Assembly: GCF_000510645.1 (NCBI RefSeq)
Contig: NZ_KI783301.1
Span: forward strand, 1,184,705 to 1,248,704
Source: Thermicanus aegyptius DSM 12793
Lineage (GTDB): Bacteria; Bacillota; Bacilli; Thermicanales; Thermicanaceae
Length of the DNA stretch: 64,000 nt
Direction: 5' to 3'
The translations under genes were made by a program, and so were the position numbers. Under the pieces are notes generated by a model. That model ran no database searches, was not told where the DNA came from, and worked only from the letters and a program-made list of their open reading frames with translations. Shown here one piece after another: positions 33,645-41,013 of this stretch (position 1 is the first letter of the stretch; each line of letters starts with the position of its first letter).

Positions 33645-34685
33645 TTATTCTTCTCTTCTTCTCCTCCTATTCATCAATCTTTTGCTAAACCAATAGGCTC
33701 CATAACCGAATGCGGCAGCACTGATATAATAGAATAGCAACGTACTTCCCGAACCTCTTCCCATAAACCCTGTACCGATTAAACCTCCAAGAAGAGCAAA
33801 ACAGATCGTGATCCCTACTAAGAAAAACCCTTGTAGTGCCGGAAAAATAAGCATTTGGCCGTTATATTCCACCCTGTTTTTCTGATAAAAATAGATGCCC
33901 AAGGGGAGAAAGAGAAGGATATAGACCAAAGCATAGAGCCAAGTGGTATTTTCCGGATTTCCCAGATTGATCGAGAGGATGCTTAAAAATAGGGTGATGT
34001 TCCTGAGCAACTGGTCCTGGAACGGGCTACTCGTCACTTGAAAACCGTGTACCTCTAAGAAATATGAGAAGAGCAAGGCGAAGCCATAAGGAAAGAAGGA
34101 AAAGATCAGCGAAAAACCATATTGATAATAATAACTGCCGCTGATGGTTCCCAAAAATAAGGCGAGCGTAAATAAAGCGAGGCCGGTTAGGATCAGCTTA
34201 AGTCCGTAGAAGAACCAGAGGGCGGCATCGGTTACAGGAAGCCTTGTCCCTCCAGATAATACATATAGATAGTCGCTGAAAGGCGAAAAGAAAAGAATCA
34301 GATAAGCGATCAGAAGGTTTAAACCGATGGAAAGGAGAACCGTGGTTGCACCGATGGCCCACTTGGTTAGATAGATCGTCGTACGCGGATAGGGTAGGGA
34401 TAAAGTAAAATCATCCTGCCCTTGGCTTCGTTCCAAACCGATCAATACGGCGGCGATGGAGATGGTAAGGATGGCCATGACGAGTGGGAATGGATTTTCT
34501 AAGTTAAAATAGATTGAATGAAGCTCCGGTGTCGCAAATGGCCCTTTACGATTAACCATTTCTTGTACTTCCGAGAGGCGTTTCATCACTTGAAAGGGCA
34601 GAAAGAAGAAGGAAAGGATGAAGGTTACCCACAAAATGCTTTGCGTCTGTGCGTATTCTTTAAACCATAGCGCTTTATTTGACAT
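33645..34685 (-). CDS. ABC-2-type permease of the YtrA operon
   Basis: 346 residues with about ten membrane segments and no large soluble domain (for example SILWVTFILSFFFLPFQVM and a GGLIGTGFMG turn). Its N-terminal ALWFKEYAQTQSILW resembles permeases of YtrBC-like antibiotic-responsive or DUF-type ABC-2 exporters. The ATG at 34685 follows GGGGTGA and overlaps the ATPase stop codon by 11 bases, so the two are translationally coupled. Substrate unknown. Confidence 0.78.
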   Translation of the reverse strand: MSNKALWFKEYAQTQSILWVTFILSFFFLPFQVMKRLSEVQEMVNRKGPFATPELHSIYFNLENPFPLVMAILTISIAAVLIGLERSQGQDDFTLSLPYPRTTIYLTKWAIGATTVLLSIGLNLLIAYLILFFSPFSDYLYVLSGGTRLPVTDAALWFFYGLKLILTGLALFTLALFLGTISGSYYYQYGFSLIFSFFPYGFALLFSYFLEVHGFQVTSSPFQDQLLRNITLFLSILSINLGNPENTTWLYALVYILLFLPLGIYFYQKNRVEYNGQMLIFPALQGFFLVGITICFALLGGLIGTGFMGRGSGSTLLFYYISAAAFGYGAYWFSKRLMNRRRRREE

Positions 34686-35574
34686 CTTTTTCACCCCGAT
34701 CTTCCCCTCCAACCGTGGCTACGAACAACTCCTCCAGGCTGACCGGCAATTCATCGATGAGTAAAGGCTGGGAAGCCTTAATTTGCGTCATCGCTTCTTC
34801 TTTACGATTCTCTTCTACCATTAAGGTTACGATGCGCCCGGCTTGGGCCAGCACGCGTGTGCCGGGTAAATAAAGCATTTCGGTTGGGATCGCTTTGTCG
34901 TAGACAATTTGCAGTTTGTAATAGTTCGTTTTCAGCGTGTTAAGATCTGAATTGGTTTCAATCCTGCCGTTTTTTAGGATCATGACCGAATCACAGACGC
35001 TTTCCAGTTCATCCAAACGGTGGGATGAGATGAGAACGGTATGTTGCTGTTCCGCCACTTCATCAACCAACAATTCATACCATTGTCGTTTAACGACGGC
35101 ATCCAGTCCGTCCGTAGGCTCGTCGAGCAGTATGACATCGGCGCGAGTGGCAAAGGCTAAAATGAGAGAAAAGAGGGCTTTCATCCCTTTGGAAAATTGG
35201 CGGATTCTTCTGTTAACGGGGAGATTAAACTGTGCGATTTTACGCCATAAATAGGATTCGTCAAAGTGAGGATAAAACATTTTGTATAAACGGACGATCT
35301 GATTGACACTATAATTTTGCAGCGTCAGTTTATTCTCAGGAAGGAAGACCAGATGATTTTTCTTCTCAGGATGAGCATAAATGCTCTCTCCTTCATACCG
35401 CACATCTCCCTGATCCGGTAGAAGGATACCCATCATGAGACGTAGCAAGGTCGTTTTCCCGGTGCCGTTGCGGCCGATGAGTCCGGTGATTGTGCCTCTT
35501 TCCAGCGAAAAGGAGACCTCTTCTAAAACGGGAAGTTGGTTCATTTCTTTTTTCAGGCGAATCACTTCAATCAA
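34675..35574 (-). CDS. ABC transporter ATP-binding protein (YtrB-like)
   Basis: 299 residues. Walker A is GRNGTGKTT, the signature region reads FSKGMKALFSLILAFA (a degenerate LSGGQ, as is usual in YtrB-like proteins), Walker B is VILLDEPTDGLD and the H-loop is ISSHR. A C-terminal extension of about 80 residues follows the core. Start is TTG with AGGAGGG seven bases upstream. It sits between the GntR repressor and the permease in a three-gene operon. Confidence 0.88.
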   Translation of the reverse strand: MIEVIRLKKEMNQLPVLEEVSFSLERGTITGLIGRNGTGKTTLLRLMMGILLPDQGDVRYEGESIYAHPEKKNHLVFLPENKLTLQNYSVNQIVRLYKMFYPHFDESYLWRKIAQFNLPVNRRIRQFSKGMKALFSLILAFATRADVILLDEPTDGLDAVVKRQWYELLVDEVAEQQHTVLISSHRLDELESVCDSVMILKNGRIETNSDLNTLKTNYYKLQIVYDKAIPTEMLYLPGTRVLAQAGRIVTLMVEENRKEEAMTQIKASQPLLIDELPVSLEELFVATVGGEDRGEKDVK

Positions 35575-35588
35575 GCCCTATCCCTCCT

Positions 35589-35957
35589 CTAGGTTCCTAA
35601 CTGTTCATCCACAAACTGGTGGATGTCTTCTTTACTTAAACCGACATAGAACGCATCGATGATCGCTTTCTGTAGATTTCGCAAAACGATTTCCTTCTGT
35701 TTGCCGTCCGGGACAACATTTTGACGCGATGAAATAAAGGTTCCTTTCCCTTGACGGGTTTCTATGATGCCTTGTCGCTCAAGCTCTTGGTATGCCTTGC
35801 TGACGGTGTTGGGGTTGACGATGAGCATAGCAGATAATTGTCGTACGGAAGGCAATTTATCATCCGGCTTAAGTACGCCTTTGAGACAAAGAATCTTGAT
35901 CTGCCACACAATCTGTTCAAAAATGGGGAGGTTGCTTTTGGCATCGATGTTTAACAC
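35589..35957 (-). CDS. YtrA-type GntR transcriptional repressor
   Basis: 122 residues from GTG 35957, eight bases after AAAGGTGGTGA; an upstream ATG lies beyond the operator and has no site. The winged helix (about 5-75) has KLPSVRQLSAMLIVNPNTVS, KAYQELERQGIIETRQGKGT, the GntR signature. The short C-terminal part (about 80-122) is the YtrA-type helical dimerisation segment. It probably represses its own operon through the palindrome at 35981-36003, and ligand or antibiotic-induced release would switch on the ABC exporter, as described for the B. subtilis ytr system. Confidence 0.9.
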   Translation of the reverse strand: MLNIDAKSNLPIFEQIVWQIKILCLKGVLKPDDKLPSVRQLSAMLIVNPNTVSKAYQELERQGIIETRQGKGTFISSRQNVVPDGKQKEIVLRNLQKAIIDAFYVGLSKEDIHQFVDEQLGT

Positions 35958-35980
35958 AATGAAATCACCACCTTTATTAA

Positions 35981-36045
35981 GTGTACTATGATATATAATA
36001 CACACAATACAATTATAATATAATGCTGTTTTTTTATTGCGTCAA
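35981..36045 (-). promoter_or_regulatory. Promoter and operator of the YtrA-type operon
   Basis: On the minus strand, -35 TTGACG (36045-36040) and -10 TATATT (36022-36017) are 17 bp apart. The 23-bp palindrome GTGTACTAT-N5-ATAATACAC (35981-36003), with one mismatch, covers the start-site region. This is where a YtrA-family dimer would bind to block transcription. Confidence 0.75.
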
Positions 36046-36056
36046 GTCATTTTAAC

Positions 36057-36514
36057 AAGGATGTGGAGGTAGACCTCATTCTTCTCACCCACGGGCATGG
36101 GGATCATACCACCGATGTCGTTTCCATCTCGAAGCGGACAGGGGCGACGGTCGTCGCCGTCTTTGAGTTGGCCACTCTCCTCAATTGGCGAGGAGCAAAG
36201 ACCCACGGCGTCGGCCTTGGCGGCACTTACCGTTTTGGGGGCGTGAAGGTGAAGTATACCCTTGCCTTTCATAGCTCCTCTTTCGAAGATGAGGAGAATC
36301 GGAACTTTCATTATGCCGGAATGCCTGCCTGAATCCTGATCATGGCGGAAGGGAAGACGATTTATCATGCGAGGGATACCGCCTCTTTTCCGATATGAAA
36401 GTGATCGGTGAAGGACACGCCCCCGCTCTCGCCCTCCTGCCCATTGGCGATAATTTCACCACGGGACCGGAGGATGCCCTGGTGGCGGCGGAATGGATTT
36501 TTCATTTCTTTTAA
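36057..36514 (+). pseudogene. UPF0173-type metallo-beta-lactamase-fold hydrolase remnant
   Basis: The frame keeps THGHGDHTTD, the metal-binding HxHxDH motif, and [12 protein letters not shown]-like sequence, then meets an in-frame TGA (36330-36332) after YAGMPA. The same frame continues [16 protein letters not shown]; a missing T near 36395 shifts the remainder, [20 protein letters not shown]. The first 40-50 residues are absent: the fragment abuts the YtrA promoter, and the C-terminal tail is missing too. HAGDT is changed to HARDT. The gene is clearly dead. Intact UPF0173 proteins are about 225-230 residues. Confidence 0.88.
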
Positions 36515-36672
36515 TTAAGAAAATTTTAGATAGATTAAATGAAATTAGGTTGCCGTGATGCATAGGATGAAGTACTGTGAATAATGTTGAGTTGGGTAAG
36601 TGAAGAGAGAAAGGTTAAGCGTTTTTAGGATGATCAAATGCCATGACGTAGAGAGAGGGGGTGATTCGATCC
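36515..36672 (+). promoter_or_regulatory. Leader of the Pel-like exopolysaccharide operon
   Basis: About 160 bp between the dead hydrolase gene and pelF must hold the operon promoter. I found no convincing sigma-A pair and no match to the conserved core of either c-di-GMP riboswitch class. Just before pelF, AGAGAGGGGGTG is the ribosome binding site. Confidence 0.4.
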
Positions 36673-38415
36673 GTGACAAAGAAACTTTCCGTCTTATTTG
36701 CCACAGAGGGGACCTATCCGTTTCATCAGGGCGGGGTTAGTATTTGGAGCGATATTTTGACGAAACGATTGGATCGGGCCGAATTCGTGCTGTATAGCGT
36801 GATCATGAATCCCTTTGTGACCCAAAAATTCAGCATCGCAGCTGAAGCTTCTTTGATCAGCGTTCCTCTGTGGGGAACGGAAGAACCGGGAGAACATCTC
36901 CCCGTCCCTTTCTCAAAGATCTATATGGCCAAAAAAAATACGGAAGAAGGAGTGATCAAAGAGCGGTTTCTCCCTCTCTTTCGCCCGTTGATGGAAGAGA
37001 TTCTCACTGTCGAGAAACGTCCGGAGCATTTTGCCTCTCTTTTGAAGCAACTGTACGAGTACTTCAATGTGTATGAGTATAAAGTAAGTTTTAAATCCGA
37101 ACAGGTTTATGAAACTTATAAAGAAATGATTTACGCTTTTTGCCGGCGTGAGCATACCGATGTCGCCTTGCCCGAAGTGTACGACCTGCTTCAAAGTCTT
37201 GGCTGGATCTATCGCTTCTTAAATATACTAAATACTCCGATTCCCAAAACAGACGTCGCACATTCCTCCGCGGCCGCATTCTGCGGAATTCCTTGCGTAT
37301 TGTCGAAGATGATCTACGGGACGCCTTATCTTTTGACGGAACATGGAATCTACTTGCGGGAGCAATACCTCTCATTATCTCGCAACACCTATTCACCCTT
37401 TCTACGCACCTTCCTCGTCCGATTCATCCATTCCATCATTACGCTCAATTATGCCTATGCGGATCAAATCTCTCCGGTTTGTCACTACAACGCCCGTTGG
37501 GAATTACAGCTCGGAGTAAATCCCGCGAAAATCAAAGTGATCTACAATGGGGTTGATCCGGACGTATTTCAGGATTCCACGTCGATCCATCGGACTCAGC
37601 CTACCATCGTGACGGTGGCCCGAATTGATCCCGTCAAGGACATACTCACCCTAATGAGGGCGGCCAAACGGGTGCATCAGGAGATTCCGGAGGTTCGGTT
37701 TATGGTCTATGGTGAGATATCCGTACCGGAATATTATGAAGATTGTCTTCGATTGAGGGATGAATTGGGGTTAAGAGAGGTCGTTCACTTCGCCGGACAT
37801 ATGGGGAATATCGCTTCGGTATATCATGAAGGGGATGTGGTTCTTCTCTCCAGCATCTCCGAGGGATTCCCCTATTCCGTCATCGAAGCGATGATGTCGG
37901 GGAAGCCCGTGGTAGCCACCGATGTAGGCGGGGTCCGGGAAGCGCTGGGCGAGGCGGGGATCCTGGTTCCTCCCCGGGATGACGAGAAGATGGCGGACGA
38001 GATCCTTCATTTGCTTCGGAATCCGATGATGCGTGCCGATCTGGGAAAAGAGGCGCGGGAGAGGGCGTTAAACCTTTTTACGCTGGAGAAAATGCTTGCC
38101 CGATATATGGAGAGCTATGAAGAGCTGAGCGAAGGGTTACAGGGCGAGAAAACGGCGGAGCTTATCAGAGAGAGAGCAAAGCTCTATTTGGAACGAGGTT
38201 TTTCCTTCAAGGAATTTGGAATGTATGAAGAAGCGATCCACCAGATGAAGCTGGCGATTTTTGAAGACCCATTATCCCCTGTTGTTCCCTGGGCATTATC
38301 GGAAATCGCCGTGGCCTATCAACACATGGGTAGAACCGATCAAGCCCTGCACGAGATGGAGAAACTTCATGCATATCTTGGCATGCTTCAATTGATGAAG
38401 GAAGAAAGTGCATGA
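36673..38415 (+). CDS. pelF: PelF-type glycosyltransferase with TPR-like tail
   Basis: 580 residues from GTG 36673, nine bases after GAGGGGGTG. PelF is a cytoplasmic GT4-type UDP-sugar transferase that builds the Pel polymer. The N-terminal ATEGTYPFHQGGVSIWSD and the core VIYNGVDPDVF, TVARIDPVKD, SEGFPYSVIEAMMSGKPVVA are typical of PelF, including the E-x7-E catalytic motif. The normal protein is about 500 residues; here about 95 residues are added at the C-terminus (about 485-580) with helical TPR-like sequence (AHHQMK... pattern; YEEAIHQMKLAIFEDPLSPV). The addition may dock the following coiled-coil protein. It is the first gene of the operon. Confidence 0.9.
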   Translation: MTKKLSVLFATEGTYPFHQGGVSIWSDILTKRLDRAEFVLYSVIMNPFVTQKFSIAAEASLISVPLWGTEEPGEHLPVPFSKIYMAKKNTEEGVIKERFLPLFRPLMEEILTVEKRPEHFASLLKQLYEYFNVYEYKVSFKSEQVYETYKEMIYAFCRREHTDVALPEVYDLLQSLGWIYRFLNILNTPIPKTDVAHSSAAAFCGIPCVLSKMIYGTPYLLTEHGIYLREQYLSLSRNTYSPFLRTFLVRFIHSIITLNYAYADQISPVCHYNARWELQLGVNPAKIKVIYNGVDPDVFQDSTSIHRTQPTIVTVARIDPVKDILTLMRAAKRVHQEIPEVRFMVYGEISVPEYYEDCLRLRDELGLREVVHFAGHMGNIASVYHEGDVVLLSSISEGFPYSVIEAMMSGKPVVATDVGGVREALGEAGILVPPRDDEKMADEILHLLRNPMMRADLGKEARERALNLFTLEKMLARYMESYEELSEGLQGEKTAELIRERAKLYLERGFSFKEFGMYEEAIHQMKLAIFEDPLSPVVPWALSEIAVAYQHMGRTDQALHEMEKLHAYLGMLQLMKEESA

Positions 38416-38432
38416 TGAAAGGTGGCCAGATC

Positions 38433-39350
38433 ATGATCAAAAAAAGAAGTTTATGGGGTTATGCGCCGCTGTCGGTTGAAAAGGCAATGCAGGAGTTGAA
38501 TGCCCGGTTTGTTGAAGAGGAGGCTCGTCTCAGTCGGGAGAAGGAGCGGTGTATCCAGGAAATGAAAGAACTTCAATTGGAGTTGGGGGAGTCAATCGAA
38601 GATGTAGGTATCCCTTCCCATTCCCCGGAAGATCTTCCGATCAAGACCCCTTCCAGGAGCCTGGCCCATGACTGGTTTAAACAACTTCGCCATAGGCTGT
38701 TCGGCCTGGACGCCTCCCAGGTTCGCGCCATGATTCAAAGATCGATCTATGAGAAGCAGGCCATGCTTGCGGCGCTGGAAAACGAGATCGATCGATACAA
38801 ACAAGAGAGGGTGCGGTTATTCTCCGACTATGAAAAGAGAATCGTTCCCTCCCCTAGGGAAGAGGAAGCGGTTCGGTCGGCTCCTCCTGTTAAATCCGGA
38901 TATTGGGAAGAAATCGATCGTACGCTGAAGGAGATGAGAACTCCTCCACAATCCGATGAAGAGATGGCAGATCAGGTAGAGGTTTATGCCGGAGATGCCG
39001 CTCGAACGGCGGGTGGGCGGGAACAAGAGGGGAGGGAGGATCATCCGGCGGCAGTGGAGCAGACTGCGGCAACCGTCGATATGGCATTAGAGGAGAAAGA
39101 GGCGTCAAGTCCGCCGAGAGAAAAGAGGGAGATTCGACAGATCGACGTTCAACGGGAGGCGGAACTTTTAAAGATTCGATATATGCTTGGGAAATTGGCG
39201 GGCAGGGATCTCTATGATCGTGAAGGTCGTCCGATTATACGAAAGGGAGAACCGATTACCGAAGAAAAGATTCATAAGGCGGATGTTGCAGGCAAATTGG
39301 CCGACCTGATCATTCATATGAAAATGCCAGGAATGGAGGAAGATTTTTGA
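38433..39350 (+). CDS. Coiled-coil protein of the Pel-like operon
   Basis: 305 residues. The N-terminus SLWGYAPLSVEKAMQELN resembles the DivIVA-like start (GYxPxxVDxx), followed by coiled coil to about residue 45 and another at about 100-140. An acidic, low-complexity linker follows. The last 60 residues, LAGRDLYDREGRPIIRKGEP and AGKLADLIIHMKMPGME, look like a small globular domain I cannot name with confidence. ATG 38433 has AAAGGTGG seven bases upstream; the gene is stopped by TTGA overlapping the pelG start. A scaffold or polar-localising role is possible but only inferred. Confidence 0.65.
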   Translation: MIKKRSLWGYAPLSVEKAMQELNARFVEEEARLSREKERCIQEMKELQLELGESIEDVGIPSHSPEDLPIKTPSRSLAHDWFKQLRHRLFGLDASQVRAMIQRSIYEKQAMLAALENEIDRYKQERVRLFSDYEKRIVPSPREEEAVRSAPPVKSGYWEEIDRTLKEMRTPPQSDEEMADQVEVYAGDAARTAGGREQEGREDHPAAVEQTAATVDMALEEKEASSPPREKREIRQIDVQREAELLKIRYMLGKLAGRDLYDREGRPIIRKGEPITEEKIHKADVAGKLADLIIHMKMPGMEEDF

Positions 39351-40975
39351 GCTCGATTCATTACTTCAATCAGTCCGCAAAGCGGTTCAATCCGGGACTG
39401 TTTCACGAATTGGTGCAAGGGATCAAAGTAAAGCATGTAAACCCGGTCGATTCGTTCCATGTGACGGCGCTGTTGGAATCAATGGGTTGGACCGATGAGC
39501 TGGTGCAGGAACGGTTTAGAGTATCCGATCTATTTCAACTGGGCGAAGAGATCAAGTTTGAAATCGACGAATCGGCGGCAAAGTCACTCCCTTCCGAGGA
39601 GAAAAAAGATGGAATCCGTTCCGGTGTACGGATCGTAAAAAGCTTTCTCAGGGGACTCATCTTCTCCCTCCCGATGGCGATTTCCGTCCTTTCTATGCTC
39701 TATCTCAAATTCTCCCTATGGTCCTATGAATTCTTATCGATCGATCTGGCTACTGCAATTGCCATTGGCACCATTCTTAGCTTTATCGTCGTTGGAGGAT
39801 TTACGCAGGCGATCGCCCGTTACGGTTTCTTCTATATCTATCACGGTTATTACAGGATGGCACGGAGATCAACCTTTTTCTTCATCCGCGCAGGCTATCT
39901 GATCTCATTTTTGGTGACGCTCCTTCTCTTTCTCATCAATATGGTTTTTAACGTTTACCCCTTCGATCTATTTATCGTGATCGTATTCTATTTCTTCTTC
40001 TTAAATTTGATCTGGCTTTCGGTGACGGTGATGTACATTTTACAAAGGGAGCTTCTATTTACAGGATTAATTATTTTCGGGATCATGATGGTTTACTTAT
40101 TCTTTGTTCAATTCCGTATGGATATTATCGTATCTCAATTGATCGCCATCGGCATCGTATCCCTGATCGGATTGTTGATCGTCATCGTTCTATTTTACCG
40201 GGAGGAGAGAAAGAAAGAGAAAGGAATTGCCCCAAAGATGCCCCGCTTATCCTTTAGAGTCTACTCGGTGATGCCTTATTTCCTGTACGGTTTCTATTAT
40301 TTCTCCTTCTTATTTGTAGACCGGGTGATGGCGTGGTCGGCGGTTGACGTCTATCATCCGGAAAGTTCTTTTATGCCTTATTTCATCTGGTTTCGCGGTG
40401 ATTATGAATTAGGGCTTGACTTTGCCCTGTTGGCCTTGATGCTTCCCTTAGGAATGAATGAAGCGGTGGTTCAACGATTGATGCATTTCATTGAGCGGGC
40501 TCAAAAAAGTTTTCTCTTGCAACAGGTTGACGAGATGAGGGATTGGTTGTGGAAAAAGTATAAGCGGATGATCTTCGCTACCGTAGGCGTCTCGATCTTA
40601 AGCGCGTTGACCGTCTTCTTCATTCTGCTATTCTCCAATCAGCTGATGATGAGAATATTTGGCCGGCATCTGATCACAGACGGGGTTACCTATTTTGTCT
40701 TTATCGTGGCGGTCCTCTCTTACGTCATCTTGTCCGTCGCCCTCCTTAATGCGGTCCTCCTATTTGCCGTCTCTCAAGCGAAGATGGTGAATCAGGCATT
40801 GGTTCCGGCTCTTTTCATCAATATGATTCTCGGATTTCTTTTAAGCCGCTGGGTCAGTTATGAATATGCGGTCTTTGGCCTATTGGCGGGCAGCCTTCTC
40901 TTTCTGATTCTCTCTTTTCGGTCGGTGAAAAACCTGTTCCGTAAGGTCGATTTTTATCTCTATGCCATATTGTGA
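39347..40975 (+). CDS. pelG: PelG-type exopolysaccharide membrane transporter
   Basis: 542 residues. About 12 membrane segments, as in the MATE-like PelG inner-membrane protein that works with PelF. A 90-residue cytoplasmic N-terminal region (to about 95) precedes the first segment. The segment with RYGFFYIYHGYYRMARRSTF and the loop VDVYHPESSFMPYFIWFRGD are conserved-looking. The TTG start overlaps the previous stop (TTGA), with GGAGGAAG upstream. Association with PelF in the same operon strongly supports the call. Confidence 0.88.
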   Translation: MSSIHYFNQSAKRFNPGLFHELVQGIKVKHVNPVDSFHVTALLESMGWTDELVQERFRVSDLFQLGEEIKFEIDESAAKSLPSEEKKDGIRSGVRIVKSFLRGLIFSLPMAISVLSMLYLKFSLWSYEFLSIDLATAIAIGTILSFIVVGGFTQAIARYGFFYIYHGYYRMARRSTFFFIRAGYLISFLVTLLLFLINMVFNVYPFDLFIVIVFYFFFLNLIWLSVTVMYILQRELLFTGLIIFGIMMVYLFFVQFRMDIIVSQLIAIGIVSLIGLLIVIVLFYREERKKEKGIAPKMPRLSFRVYSVMPYFLYGFYYFSFLFVDRVMAWSAVDVYHPESSFMPYFIWFRGDYELGLDFALLALMLPLGMNEAVVQRLMHFIERAQKSFLLQQVDEMRDWLWKKYKRMIFATVGVSILSALTVFFILLFSNQLMMRIFGRHLITDGVTYFVFIVAVLSYVILSVALLNAVLLFAVSQAKMVNQALVPALFINMILGFLLSRWVSYEYAVFGLLAGSLLFLILSFRSVKNLFRKVDFYLYAIL

Positions 40976-41013
40976 TATTCCAAGGCGCTTCCCTATCAAA
41001 GGAGGTGGGAGCT

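Noticed and set aside
36515-36672. Search for a c-di-GMP riboswitch in the Pel operon leader
   Set aside because: No match to the core of either class was found by reading; a covariance search would be needed to exclude it fully.
40972-41013. GTG 40972 as start of the GT-C-like protein
   Set aside because: It overlaps the pelG stop but lacks a ribosome binding site, while TTG 41014 has AAAGGAGGTG at the right distance.
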